Assembly: GCF_003597395.2 (NCBI RefSeq)
Contig: NC_133774.1
Coordinates: forward strand, 37,537,487-37,601,486
Source: Chelonoidis abingdonii
Taxonomy: Eukaryota > Chordata > Testudines > Testudinidae
Direction of reading: 5' to 3'
Length of the DNA: 64,000 nt
In this document: positions 42,861 to 55,733 of the stretch, in pieces
Layout of the letters: the number at the start of each line of letters is the position of its first letter
How positions within the stretch are numbered: position 1 is the first letter of the stretch
Notes under the pieces: model-generated
What the model saw: the letters and a program-made list of their open reading frames with translations, nothing else
Database searches by the model: none
Told to the model about the DNA's origin: nothing
Position numbers and translations under genes: made by a program

Positions 42861-45800
42861 GCCCACTACTGTTCACATTCAAGGAAATGTAAGTGCAAAT
42901 AGAGAGCCTTTTAAAAAATGGATCCATAATTAAGAGCTCATCTTCTAATCATTACATTCTGAGTTTCTTGGTGGTTCAAAAATAAATTACAGTTCTAAGA
43001 ACGTCTGGTTCGAAAGCATCTCTAAGAATGAGTGTTTGGTGTGTGAGAAGTGATTTAGGTTGGCTATGAGGAGCTCTGTTTTAGCTTCACTTCACAGCTG
43101 CTGCCATTCATGCTCAAAGCTGGTGTCACTGTGACAGCCTGGCAATAGTGTGTCTTGTATGGACCACATGAAAGGTTATGCACCTTTTGGCCATGGCATC
43201 AAGCAAAGCAATGGGTCCTGCAGACCTGCCGGATTTGCTTGCCAGTACACGAATCTCTGGCATGGTTTGCAGCTGTTCAGTGTAATAAGTGACCTCTTCA
43301 TGATTCATGGGTCTTTTTTCATTCAAGGTACGAAAAACTCTCTATCTACGTCAAACATGCATTTTCCAGGAAAGTTCAAGATGGCTCAGCAAGATTATAT
43401 CAACAATGGATTGTCTAACCTAAACACTATCTAACTGAAGAGCCCTGGTAGAAGCTACTGACATTTTATGTGATTATGGCCCCTGCTTTGCTGAACTGTA
43501 AACAAATAATATTGCAATAAAATATAAACAGGATGCTGCCCTTTGAGCTGCAGCATTTAAATGGTGTAGCTGTTAAATTAGGCAACCACAGCAATTTTAG
43601 CAATACACTGAGCGCATTGTAAGCGGTCCCACCCTGGTGAAATCAGTCCACTTATCTTAGGTCTGAATTTTGGACAGAGGTGTGCGAAACTCCCTGGCTT
43701 GGTAACCTCTTCTGAAGGGCTTGGCTTCCACAAGTTGGTGCTTTTGTGAGGTTCACATCAGTTTAGGCTTCATAGGAAACCCAGAAGCAAAAAATCCCTG
43801 TCATGTTTCACAACAAAAGCAGAGACTCACTGTCCTCTTCCCCTACTAGACACAAACTCAATCTTACAATATACAGTGGGATATAGTGGCACCTTCTGCA
43901 CTGCCAAACCTAGGAGCTCAAAAGTCACGAGTCAGGCCCACAAAATCATGGTTCTTAGTTTCTAATTTTTTTTTAAATGGCTCTTTGCTTTCTCAGCCTT
44001 TAGGGTGAACTCATGTCATGGTTTTAAGCTTTTCTTTGTAACAGTAAGGGTTGGAAAGATTTTTTTTTTTTTTTGAAGTGAAAGCTGAGATGCTCTCTTA
44101 ACTCCAACAGCTGGGTTTGTAAGAAGTACACTAAATATTGCAAGAGTTGGCAACATTGTGTCACTTGAAGAACAGGAACCCCAGAATGGACCAGCTGGGT
44201 GGAGGGAGCTATTCATGGAAGCAGAAAGTCTCTTGGCTTCCTCTGCAGCACACAGCCAAGTCTCCTGTGTGAAGAGTGGGGGGTGAAGGGGGAAGGGAGA
44301 CAAGGGCCTAGCTGGGCTGAAACAAACCATAAAACAGTTGAGCCCCTAATTCTTAGAAAGTGGCTGGAAGGTTCACGGGACCATCATGACTTTTGCGGTC
44401 ATGATGTAAGCAGAGTATGAATGAGCTCTCACTTGACATCTAGTGGTGAGCTGTTGGGAAAGACTTCAGAAACTGATCTCATTTGCATGGAGACACCTGC
44501 CCTGCGTAGGTGGTTAGCATGACGGGATTGCTTGCCCAAATGATCACTTGTGGCTGCTGTTGGATCCCCCAGTCTCCTTGTTTTTAGGAGGAATACAGGG
44601 TTGTTATCCTTGTTGTGTGAACTGAGGGCAGCAGAACTGTTCCTGGCATACCCTGATGGAGGGACTTGCCCTTAACTGAACAGAACTTGCTAAGCAGGGG
44701 ACATGGGTTCCAAAGCCCAATGAGTCTAGAGAGGTTGGGGATAGGTACTTATACTTGTTCTTGGTGGTAGTGAGCCTGCTTAAAGGTATTAGATGCCATA
44801 TGACCTTTCCTCTCTCCATAGTATAATAAAAGAGCTGATTTAGATTTAATTGAGAGTCTTATTACAGCTGCAGAGCTGCAATCACTGATAGCTGTGTTTT
44901 GGGGGGGGGCCCTGAAGACATCTTGGCAAGTGGGCACCTGCTGGAGAAGTGCAGTAAGCAGGTAGCAGGGTGGCTGGTGGAGAGGCATGGCAAGCGGCTA
45001 GCAGGGAAGCTGGTAGAGAGGGTCACAGCAGAGTCCTGCTGAGGTGTGGCAATTGGCTGTTGGGGCGATGAATGAGTGCCCGAGCAGTGGCGCGTGTAAG
45101 GTGTCTTCCTTACCCACTCCTCCACAAAGGGTGGGAGGTGAACTCTGGGGATGAACCTCTGAACTCTGGAGCTGCACTGAACAAGGACAGTCACTATGAC
45201 AGGGATACAGAGACGGGATGGGCATGTTAAAGGGACTTTTGGGTTGCTGGACTTAAGACCCTGAGGGGAAAAGGACACTGCCCAATTTACTTGGGGGTGG
45301 GTCTTTTGCTCATGGTTTTATGAACCCTAGTTGTGGTGGTTTCCCAAATTAATGCTGAGTTAATTCTCCCCTTGTATTAATTTTTTCTACGCTTATTCTC
45401 TGTGCTTGTGAGAGGGGAAGTATTGCCTCTTAGAGGCACTCAGGGGGTGGTATGTAATTGTCCCAGATCACTGGGTGAGGGCTGGAGCCGATTTTGTGTT
45501 GTATTGTTGAAAAGGAACCCCTAGATACTGAACTTGGCCCTTATTGCTGCTGGCTTCACTGGACAGAATAATAAAAATGTAATTTAAAAGTCCTGAGTTT
45601 GTGATGACCTTGGTTTCAGAAGAATAGCTATAAAATTCTTGTGCAGGTTTAGTTGTGAATCTGAGGGGAAAGTAGATCTGAATTTGCAAGCCACAATGGG
45701 TCAGTGGTGGGAAAGGTTTTTGCCAGTGAGATTTTTTTAAAACCCACACAGGAGTCACTTTTTTTCTTTTTTTGTACTTTTACAATATAAATAAATACAG

Positions 45801-46735
45801 GTGGTGTACCTTGTACTAAAACATCAGACAGAATAGCAGACATTTTGGTGATGATTGCATCTGAAATGTTAGATCAAAGAATCTAACCAGGACGGCAAAG
45901 CCAAAGGGCTGTTGCAGGCAGTGGGTGATAATAACATGGAGGTGTGTGGTTTGTTTGTTTGCTGTTGCTAAAGTCTAGATCTGCTGGTGTCCCTTCTCCT
46001 GCCTCATATGTGCTGTAAAAGTTGTTATATGTTTTTTTTCCTTTGCTGCACCTGGATTCCACACAGCGAAGGCATGAGGCAGGCTTTCCAGTGATCAGAG
46101 ACAAGGGATACAGGAGCAGCCTCATAGTTTTAGGGTCACTAGCTGAGTGTGAGAATAACACTTTTTTATCATTCTCTTCTTTTCTGACTAGAAGTGGTGC
46201 CACCTCTCATGACTTTTTTTTCATGTCTCAAGATATTTGATATTTTACTTAAAAACCCAGTTCCTGGAGTCTTGTAAATAATTACCTCAGGTTTCTTTTT
46301 CTTTTTCTTTTTTTTTCAAAAAAATGCATTTCTAGTCCTCATCACTGGAAAACATGAACACCAGAGGCTCAAAACCCATCATGCAAATAGAGAACCATAA
46401 AATTATTATTTTGAATATGATTTTTTTGAAGTCAATCTCATGATTTTTGGGAGCTTGCTCATGATTTTTGAATTCTTGAGGTTTCAGCACATAATTTAGT
46501 GCTTGATATTGATGTTTAATAACAATTCTGTCATTCTTGTTGGCAAGGTGTCCAAAGCCTAGGATGGGTACATTCTTCAGAATTTTAGACATTTAAGTCA
46601 TTATTTTAAAGTGCAAAATCATTTTTTTTTAATTAGTCTTCTGGAACTGAGATTTGATCAAATTGTTTTATAAATAGCAAAAGGGTGGTACAGCATGGGG
46701 TGCAATGCATTGTGGATAGAGAACAGTGAAGTGCA
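42861..46735. other. Intergenic, no recognised gene
   Basis: About 3.9 kb with mononucleotide runs (T18 near 44060, G9 near 44899). The frames at 43126-43434 and 44862-45278 show no known family. I see no clear transposon. Confidence 0.4.
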
Positions 46736-47215
46736 TGTAATAAACTAGTAGGAAAGTGTTGTTTTTTTCTTGCTGAAAATTTTGACATTTTGGTGAAAAC
46801 TGAAAACCAAAATATTTCTGTTCCACCATGGTATTGATAGCTTGTGTGTCTCATGATGTTCTTCTCCTCTCTAGGCCAGGCTCCCTGGTTGGACTACATC
46901 TCCCATGATGCACTATGTTCTTGCCTCTTGATGAGGCGACATTAGGGGCTCATCTGGCTGCAGTGCATTGTGGGAGATGCAATCTGACCAGGGGACCTTG
47001 TCTGTACAGGTTAATGGAGACGTGAAGCAATGTGGGATCATATCCAAATTCAAATATTTCAGTTTTCAGTTGCATAATTTTTCCAATGACAAAAACTTTC
47101 TGCAGTAAGCAGGCACTTTTTTCAAGAAAAGTGTGATTGTCAAAAAACCCAGTTTTCCATTGAAAACAGTTTTAATAGAAAATTTTCTGCCAGCCCTTGT
47201 GCAGTCCCAGTTCAG
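46736..47215. mobile_element. Large palindromic MITE with paired ZNF143-like motifs
   Basis: Outer arms are AT-rich and inverted: 'gaaaactgaaaaccaaaatatt' (near 46793) against 'caaatatttcagttttcag' (near 47052). Inner arms are also inverted: 'gactacatctcccatgatgcac' (46892-46913) against 'gtgcattgtgggagatgcaatc' (46963-46984). The inner arms carry a CCCAyAATGCAyyG-type motif in each orientation. A diverged copy of the outer arm lies near 58500-58590. Confidence 0.65.
46900..46976. promoter_or_regulatory. Two inverted ZNF143/THAP11-type motifs
   Basis: On the + strand 'ctcccatgatgcacta' (46900-46915) and on the minus strand 'ctcccacaatgcactg' (46961-46976) fit the ZNF143 core, the second closely. 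In vertebrates this motif is bound by ZNF143 with THAP11 and HCFC1 at promoters and chromatin loops. Here it sits inside a repeat, so function is inference. Confidence 0.45.
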
Positions 47216-48168
47216 TAGAGAGATAAACAATGGTGTAAATTACACAGTGGATGCCATCTGGTGAGTAACTTTCCCCTGTTTGGCATTGAGTGTGTAAAAT
47301 AGTTTTAAAATGCTAAAGGTATGCAATGGGGGTTGTGCAGGAAAAGCAAAGGTGTGAAACTAAAATATTTCACCAGTTACTCATCTATTTTTTCTCAGCA
47401 ACTTGCATCACTATTTCTCATTGATAGATATGGCCCTTAAGAGTTGTTCCTGCTTACCCCAGTTCTGAAACTTTAGGCCATTGTCTTCGAGTTGATTAGA
47501 ATGTTTTCAACAACCAATGACTACCAATGAATTTATTATATGGTTTTGACTATACCTAACGTGTTCCTAGAACTCCTCAAATAACATGCAACCTATTGCT
47601 GAACTACTGAGTGTCCATTTAGCAAGTCTAAAACTGTCGTGTATATACCCATATTTTCTTTGTTCTTGACCTTTATTTGATGCATTTTAAGGATGGCAAT
47701 ATAATACACAGTGCATTTTGGTTGCTGTGATAGATACTGCATGGTGCAGTGTACATTCATTAACAGGTGGCTGTAGGGTCCACCTTTGTAAAGTTTGCTG
47801 TTGGGGAAAGTTCCCTTAATGGAAATAATAGTTCTGTCGCCACTATGGTGTTGTGCTACCTCCTTTTTATGGGGTTGATCTTGAATTTAAAAAGTTGGCC
47901 TTGGTGTGCAATTCAGGGAAGGGTTGGGTTGGCTTTATGCCTCAATGACTGGCTGCAGGGAAAGTTGGTGTAGGGAGGCATCTTTCCTCTCACCTTTCAA
48001 AGACAGAGCTTTGAAGACTCCTTCATTGGCACAGTCACCGCTTCTGGATGTTAAGCATTATCCAAGATAGAACAATTGAACTGTGTGCTCTGAAAAACGC
48101 ACAAGCTACCACCGGCTTTGGTCTTTGGCAGACATGGCAGCCACCTGGCTTCACTTTGATAAACATTT
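47216..48168. other. Intergenic, no recognised feature
   Basis: AT-rich sequence without recognised repeat or gene. Confidence 0.45.
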
Positions 48169-48242
48169 TGGGTGAAATCCTAGCCCCGCTAAAGCTAATG
48201 AGCGTTTTACCATTGTCTTCAATGGGGCCAGGATTTCACTCT
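48169..48242. repeat. Palindromic 'gtgaaatcctagcccc' repeat
   Basis: Left 'gggtgaaatcctagcccc' is the inverse of right 'ggggccaggatttcact', joined by a 'ccattgtcttcaatgg' core. A diverged copy lies at about 56123-56188. Confidence 0.7.
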
Positions 48243-48257
48243 TTACATGACCGTTGC

Positions 48258-49004
48258 TGTCATAAACAGATAGTTAAGGGTTAATGTCTCTTTTACCTGT
48301 AAAGGGTTAAGAAGCTCAGTGAACCTGGCTGACACCTGACCAGAGGACCAATCGGGAGACAAGATACTACTTCAATCTTGTGAGGGAGTCTTTGTTTGTG
48401 CTGTTTGGTTTTGTTCTTTGTTCGCTTCTTGGGGGGTAATAGGACGAGTGAAACCTTATCTTTCTCCATCTTTCTACAAGTCTTCTCTATTCAAATTCGT
48501 ACGTACTAGCTAAGAAGGCAGATTAGGCTTTATGTTTGGTTTTCTTCACTTTGTGATGTGTATTTTGCTGAAGGATTTTTTATATCTGTTTGCGTAATGT
48601 ATCTTTAGGCTGGGGGGACTTCTGTTCTCTGCCTATAAAAGCTGAGAACTGTAAATTTTCCTCCTGGTTTTACAGAGATTTAACTTTTTCTTTAATTAAG
48701 CTTTCTTTTTTAAGACCTGATTAGATTTTTCGCCTTGTTTCGACCAGGGGGGGGTTGGGTTTGAACTACCAGGGTTGGTGCGGGGGAAGGATGGTGAGGG
48801 AGTTCATTTCTCTCTGTTTTAAGATCAAGGAGTTTGAGGTTCTTGGGTCCCCAAGGTTTTGGGGGACAGGGAGTGTACCAGACACTGGAATTTCTGGTTG
48901 GTGGCAGCGCTATCAGATCTAAGCTAGGAATTAAGCTTAGAAGGGTACATGCAGGTCCCCACTTTCTGGACGCTAAAGTTCAAAGTGGGAAACATACCTT
49001 AACA
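48258..49004 (+). mobile_element. Solo LTR (copy 2) with 5-bp duplication
   Basis: Starts 'tgtcataaacagatag' and ends 'catacctTaaca', giving the TG...CA ends of LTRs. A perfect 5-bp duplication 'gttgc' flanks it (48253-48257 and 49005-49009). A TATA-like 'tataaaa' lies at 48634-48640. The first copy is at 13670-14675. No internal gag, pol or env text adjoins, so this is a recombined solo LTR. The 5-bp duplication fits Gypsy or endogenous retrovirus. Which one is not determined. Confidence 0.8.
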
Positions 49005-49009
49005 GTTGC

Positions 49010-52000
49010 ACACTTGAGAAAAATAGGTGAGATTCAATGCTGCACCTCTGGACATAGTGCAGAACTCGCTGCCCAGAGAGAAGAGGCTGTGGCAGTTTTA
49101 AGCCACACTTTCTCTCTCCCAGCTGTGGGCTTCTCTGCAGCTTCTGGCATAACTTAGCTTGGTGGTCCTGTCTAAATTACGGCAGCCTCTCCTCAGCTGC
49201 CTATGGCTGGAATCTCTGGAATGTTATATGCTGCTGCAGTCCCGGGCACTATGCCAAGACTTACATGGGGGCCATTAGAAGATAGGCAGTCAGAAGGCTA
49301 TGTTGAGGGAATATTTCCCCAATCATAGCCCTTTAGGCCCCTTTACACCTCTCTGGCCCTCTTATGTGGCATACAGGGCCTGGAGCTGGGGTGAGGATGT
49401 CACCCAGAGTTTTTTGGGTGAGGCTATGAGACTCTCTCATATCACATCATTCTCTCTCCTCTGAGGAGAGAAGGGTTTGTCAAATCTTCTGGACACTATC
49501 TGCGCTGCTCTGTCACTTGTCCAAAAGGGGTTGGTGGAGAGGACTCTCTTCTGACATGCCTACTGTTCTTATCCCTGCTATCGTAGGAGCCCTGACAACA
49601 ATCTGGGGAGAAAAAGTTAGATACCTCCTATAGTAGTACCTTATGCTTTAGCTATGGCCCATCACTAAGGCCAGTTATTTCTTGAGGCCATTTTGTTCTT
49701 GTGAAAATTACACTCATGTGCATCCAGAGCATAGATATGAGAAGGATAGAAACAGTTCAACATGGAAACCTGAAATTACACTTGTCTGAGGCACAGCATT
49801 CAGTTGCATTTAAAGGATTGTTATACAAGCCCTTTGAAAGACAGAGAGAAGAAATCTGTCAGTTTAGATCTGTATTTGTTTTGCTAGCAACCTTGTTACA
49901 GTATGCACACTGCAAATCATCTCAAGTGGCTCCAAAACTATCGAACAGAAATAAACAGCTGCAGAATTTAAATTTCTTTGATAAAGAGAGAGATCAGAGA
50001 AACAGACTTTCTACCCATCTGGCCTTTTAAAATATGCAATAAGAAGTTCTCTCTCTGAACTCCCCTTTCACTAAATAAAGCCAAGTTATGCAGGAGGTAA
50101 TTCTATTTATGTTGTTCTTTTTGATATACCCTGGAGGAGTCATTCTGGCTTCTTTGTGGTATGCGTTATATACAAAGGTTTGTTTACTACTCTCAGCAGA
50201 CCAGCAATGTCAACATTAGCGTAGCTCCCACTCATCTTAAGCCTTCCCCTTACTTTATAACTTTCTAAATTTGAATGTTTATATGAAACATTCTCTGACG
50301 TAAATGCATCCTAGACTGTTAGCAGATGGAGTTCTAGCCATGTGTCAGAGGAGAGGTAGTTTTCCAAGGAGGCTTCTTCTCTGAGCTTTCATACACCACT
50401 GCAAACTTTACCTGGACTAGGAAGAGTTAAAGGTGAAGTCAATCTGTCACTAAAAAGGTAGCTTTTCATAGGAGTTCAGTCTTGAGTTTGATACCCTTAC
50501 AATCATGGTAGTTTGACTGTTCTGGGTACATGAATAGTTAGCCTCAAACCCACAGGATGTGATTGCAGCATATGCTGCCTTGGATTTTAAAATACAACAT
50601 AGATGTACCTTCTGACTCTAAATCAGGCTTTGTTAGCCACATAGACCATAGGCACCTCTACTCTGGTTAAGATGTGTTTAGTCCCTTTGTAGAATGTGGT
50701 TATTGGTACACGCAGGGATGAGAGGAAGTGTGAGGCTGTGTGTGTTTGGTTTTTTGTTTTTTTTTTTAGGAAAGGGAGCCTCAGAGGCAAATTTTAATGT
50801 TCTCCCTTTATTAATTACTGACTAGGAAGGCCGAGTGTTGGACTGAGTCCTCGTTCTACTGAAGGACGTTTGGATGCAGCACCATCCAGAGCGCATCACT
50901 CATACTCTTGGGTCAGTCCGGGAGTTGTTTAAGAACAGCACAAAGGTGCTCCCTTCCCTTGTGGGCTGAGTACACTTCCTCCCAATCAGTGCTAGCCGAG
51001 GTCCAAGCTGGTGACAAACTCACAACCCTGCCAGACTGTCCCACTTTGCTTAAATTTTAATGTTTTTAACAAATCACCAATATGAGCTCTGTATCTGACA
51101 CTTACCAGTTAGCATGACTTGCAACTGTAGCAGCCAATGAATCACCAGCATGACCCGGAACTCTGACTTGTTACATAAAAAATACAACACATGCAAATAG
51201 TACATTATTTGGAAATGTTATTTCTGACAGAAATAAAACATTCCTTCAGTGTGTCATACCCTGACAAAGAGAGGGACTCCATGAACTAAGAGGTCCACAG
51301 CAGAGACTTTTTCAATATTCTGCAAGAAAACATTTTTTAAATGTTTTTACCAAAACTCTGTCTATCAATTGTATTGGATATTCCACCTCCCCACCCTTTC
51401 ACCCAGATACGTTAAGTTTCTTTGCAATTTATGCAAACAGAATGTTTAAAGAAAGCACCTGTAGAATATTACATCAAAGGACAAATTGGGACAAACTCTA
51501 GCATCTAAGCATGTGTTTAATGGGGGGGGGGGGGAACCTATATGGGAGCTCATTCCAGCACAGGAAAAGAACTTGAATTCTTTCCAGATTTGCTTAATTG
51601 TTTATTATTCATGTTCAAGAAAAAAAGTCTAGTTTCCCATTTTTGTCCATTGCTCTGGCATATGGACGTCCCCATATTCGATCTGTTAGCTATTAGAATG
51701 GATAGTAACACTTCTATACCTCACTCTTGCTCCTATGTAGTGCCCAGCAAGGAGGTACACTTGGGAGTAAGCAACGTTCAGTGCCGAGCATGGTCTTCTG
51801 CACTAAGCAGAAATCTGGAGTCTTGATCTCAAGGAATCGGATTTCTGTGCTAATGAGGGTGCTGCAGCTTGGTCACCAGATTCCTCCTACTGGGGCAGCA
51901 AGATTAACACATAAGGTGGGAACACTGAGCTAAGAACTTCATTTCCTTGGGCCTATGTTTCCTCATTTCTCTGCCCAGACTCTGCTCCTGTCTTTTTATC

Positions 52001-53786
52001 CCAATGAGTATGCGCAGAGGACACTTGATGATTTCACCTCTCTGTGCAGAGGATAAACCTTAGCACTTCATTTTACCTGCTCCCTTATATAGTCCTGAGT
52101 TCTTGGACCCGTCACTGTCCTTTTGGCACCTCTTTTGCCATGTAAAAGGAACAGTGGGCAGCTGGGGATTGCTCTAAGAGTGGAGAAAGTCCTCAGATGC
52201 CATAAAGTGCCTACAGCCAGCTGAATTACACATACTGCTGCCTGGCTTTTTGGTCTGTGCTGCTCCGATCCTGGGCTGGTGTCTGCTGCTGCCAGCACAA
52301 ATTAGAGCAGCCCTGCTGCTGCTGTGGCTTGCACCAGGTGCTGGACTCTCTCAGAACTGAGGGAGGTGGCAGAAGGCTAGTTTTGCCCTTACTCATCCTC
52401 AGATGTGCCCCTGTGCTCTGTTCAGCACAAGAGGATGTAGTACAGGAGTGAGCACTGATACAACATCACAGAGTAATATAGCCTTACACGTTGTGCATTG
52501 CATGAGTACTCTCAGGATCAAAGCCATCACATATCACTAGAGCATAATGTGTCACGGTTCATATAAAATCCCCAGCTATCAGTATTATAGGGTTAACGTT
52601 TTTATTTGTGAATTGATTCACAATGTGGAAATAAGCCTATTTTTTACTGTGCTTCTGTTCTTTTTTTCAATGTATATTTAGCCACAAACTAACCTTTTCC
52701 TGTCTTTCAAGACACTTTTTTTAGATTACACTGGGTGCTCCTGCATGACTGACAACTTTACAGAGTATCTCAAGCCAGCAACAGTTGTTGATGGTTAATG
52801 CTGGATTTTGTCTGGAAGTAGGGCATGGTATATATTTATGCTTTTTATTTATTTGCTGAGCATGCATAACCCGTATCTAGTATAGTAACCTTGCATTATT
52901 TTATGTAAGTTAGACTTGAGATGAATGCATCTGAAATTTTTTTTTTTTAATCTGCCCAGAATGTGATCAGTGACATTAAATGTGTTTTATTTTTTTTTTG
53001 TTTTGTTTGTTTTTTTGGGGGAACGGAGGGGGGCGGGGGGGAGTTACCAGTTATCAGAAATGCATTTATTTTTCACTGCAGTGTTAACTAATTGCATGCC
53101 CTTTCTGAGCTGCTTAAATTAATGAGAATAACTCAGGCTCTGATACATTCATGCTTGCTGTTATAGCAGCAGAAGTATAGTCATGCAATGAGAGCACTCG
53201 AAATCTGGCGCAACTTATAATTCTATGTGAGCAAATTCTTTTTAGAATTCAGTTTCTTGCTTGGTGTATAGAGATCCTGGAATTTTTTTGACTCCTGTAA
53301 TTGTGGACTCTGACCCAGTTCATGGAGTTGTTTTGATTTGAGAACCGCCACAGCATCCGATTCAAATACATTTTTAACAATATTTCAGTGGAAAATCTGT
53401 CTGATATAAGGGAACTTATGAGTGCTTAATGTGTCTGCAGTAAAGTTGGCATTGCCTGCATAGTCATCAGAACATGACTAGGCACCTTTTTAATTAAATC
53501 TGATAACAGCTGTTAGTCCAACATAGTCATCACTCTTGTCTGTCACCCACAGGGACATCTTTTAATAAACATAACAGTTCTAAGATTTAACGTTGCTTGA
53601 ACAGTCTTGTCTCCTAGCAGAACCCAGAACACAAGTTCTGCTAGACACTGTGCAACCATTGTAATAGTCACGGGGAGGATGTTTAACCCTTGCTGCACTG
53701 TGGAGCGAGTTCCATGGTTTCTTCTGAAACAAGAGTTCTAGGGTGATATTTTCTGCAAGGTAATGAGAGCAGTGGGTCTAGGGCAG
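49010..53786. other. Intergenic, no recognised gene
   Basis: About 4.8 kb. Simple features: a G13 run at 51522-51534 and T- and G-rich runs at 52991-53044. Parts (about 49690-50100 and 53090-53235) are AT-rich, free of recognised repeats and could be conserved non-coding DNA. The 109-residue frame at 49701-50030 has no family resemblance. Confidence 0.4.
51522..51534 (+). repeat. G13 homopolymer
   Basis: Thirteen consecutive G residues, a likely sequencing and replication hot spot. Confidence 0.95.
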
Positions 53787-53789
53787 TGT

Positions 53790-53900
53790 TTCTCAATGAC
53801 CATCTGTGGACCAGTGCCCATAGGTGTAGTTTGACTTTTATTTTATTCATAAACTTATCAAGCTGTTTGAGATTTGGGGAGGGGCACAATCTAAACCGTG
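53790..53900. mobile_element. hAT terminus fragment
   Basis: Contains 'cagtgtttctcaatgacc', a typical hAT end (CAG...TTCTCAA), followed by 'tgtggaccagtgccca'. The opposite end is not seen. Confidence 0.45.
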
Positions 53901-54127
53901 ATTCTGGGGGCTCCTTAGGTAACTGAAATGTCTAGTGTTTTTTGCAGATAACGTAGAAATATCTGACAGGAGCATTGTATCTAATTCCTATATCAAGAAA
54001 GAAAATTTAAATAAATATTAGATCCACTCAGCTCTACTACTAACGTATATTCTGACATCTTGTGGCCAGTCACTTATGGGACACTGGTTAGGTTTAAAAT
54101 TGTAATGTATATTCTTGCTTAGATACT

Positions 54128-55335
54128 CTTACTAAAGTCAGAAGGGACCATCTACTCTGACCTCCTGCACATTGCAGGCCCCAGAAGCCCACCCACTCAC
54201 TCCTGTAATAGACCCCTAATCTCTGGTTCAGTTTTTGAAGTCTTCAGATTGTGGTTTAACGTCTTCAAGTTACAGAGAATCGACCATTTACTCGAGTTTA
54301 AACCTACAAGTGACCCCATGCTGCAGAAGAAGGTGAAAAAAAACTCAGTCTCTGCCAATCTGACCCAGGAGAAAATTCCTTCCTGACCCCAAATACGATC
54401 ATTTAGACCCCGAGCGTATGAGCAAGACCAACCAGGCATATACCTGGGAAATAATTCCCCATAGTAACTCAAGCCCTCCCCATCTGGTGTCCTGTCTCCA
54501 GCCATTGGGGATTTTTGCTATAGGCAGTTGCTGATGGCCCACACACCATTGTAGGCAGTCTTGTCATATTATCTGTTCCATAAACTTATCAAGCTTAGTC
54601 TTGAAGCCAGTTAGGCTTTTTCGCCACCATTGCTTCCCTTGGGAGACTGCTACAGAACTTCACTTCTCTGATAGTTAGAAACCGTGGTCTAATTTCAAGC
54701 CTAAACTTGTTGGTGGCCAGTTTATATGTATTTGTTCTGGGGTCCACATTGATGCTTAACTTAAATCACTCTTCTCCCTCCCTGGTATTTATCCCTCTGA
54801 TGTATTTATGCAGAGTAATCGTATCTCCCCTTAGCCTTCTACTGGTTAAACTAAACAAGGCAAACTCTTTGGGTCTCTTCCATTCCTCCGATCATCCTCC
54901 TAGCCCTTTTGCAGCTGTACCACTTTGATTTCATCTTTCTTAAACATGGGAGACCAGAACTGCACACAGTATTCCAGATGAGGTCTCATCAGTGCCTTGC
55001 ATAATGGTACTAACACTTCCCTGTCTCTAATAGAAATAACTCACCTGATGCACTGCAGGACCGCATTAGCCTTTTCACGGCCACATCACATTGATGGCTC
55101 ATAGTCATCCTGTGACCAATCAATACCCCCATCTCTTTTCTCATCCACTGTCCCTTCCAACTGATAAGTTCCCAGCTTATGACAAAAATTCTTGTTGTTT
55201 GTTAGTGCAAAGTGCAATGTCATGCATTTAGGAGCTATTCTATTTCATCCCATTTTCTATTACTGCAGTTTACAAGGTCATCCAGATCTTGTATGATATT
55301 CTGATCCGCCTCTATATTGACAATACCTCCAAAAT
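54128..55335 (-). mobile_element. CR1 LINE, 5'-truncated, antisense
   Basis: Reads leftwards as CR1: the 3' UTR at the left ('gtcagaagggaccatc'), then blocks such as 'ccattgcttcccttgggag', 'gaccagaactgcacacagta', 'ccagatgaggtctcatcag', 'aagtgcaatgtcatgcattt' and 'ttacaaggtcatccagatc'. These correspond to the 3' half of ORF2 and its 3' UTR in a subfamily distinct from the other copies. No long frame survives. The boundary at 55335 is the truncation point. Confidence 0.88.
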
Positions 55336-55435
55336 TTCAAAATGCTCTGTGAAAGGGAATGGAGCCCCAGGCCTGTGGTGGTCCAGGATCCATGGCAACC
55401 CGCCACGTGGAACACCTGCCTCCCAGGTTCTTTCA

Positions 55436-55600
55436 GTCTTAACCTCTCTGTACCTAAGCTCCCCACCCATAACATGGGAATAATACTCCCTCCTCTCACA
55501 GGGTGTAGTGAAAATAAATGAATTACTATTAGTGAAGCATTCAGATACTGTAGTGATGAGTGCCATAAAGAAATTAATGATTCTGTCTTCAGAGCAGGGT
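55436..55600 (+). repeat. MIR-like SINE fragment
   Basis: Contains 'ctgtacctaagctcccc', 'acccataacatgggaataat', 'acagggtgtagtgaaaataa' and 'gcattcagatactgtagtgatgag', the 3' half of MIR-type SINEs in sauropsids. Moderately diverged. Confidence 0.65.
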
Positions 55601-55733
55601 TTGAAAAGTGTGCAGTAAATAAGGCCTACAGGCACATATCAAATAGTGAGGAGAAGATAAACTTCACTAGCTGTTCACTAAGCACCACCCATTCTGTGCA
55701 CTCAGTGAGAGAAAGAAATAGTATGAGACCATA

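Noticed and set aside
41718..42866. Dense overlapping frames of 100-188 residues
   Set aside because: High GC content makes stops rare. The sequence is a dispersed repeat with tandem units, and no frame shows a domain.
46900..46976. Promoter of an unannotated gene at the ZNF143-like pair
   Set aside because: No coding sequence, CpG-rich stretch or first exon is visible nearby, and the motifs are part of a repeat.
49701..50030. 109-residue frame
   Set aside because: No resemblance to a known family, no splice or Kozak support. A chance frame in AT-rich DNA is as likely.
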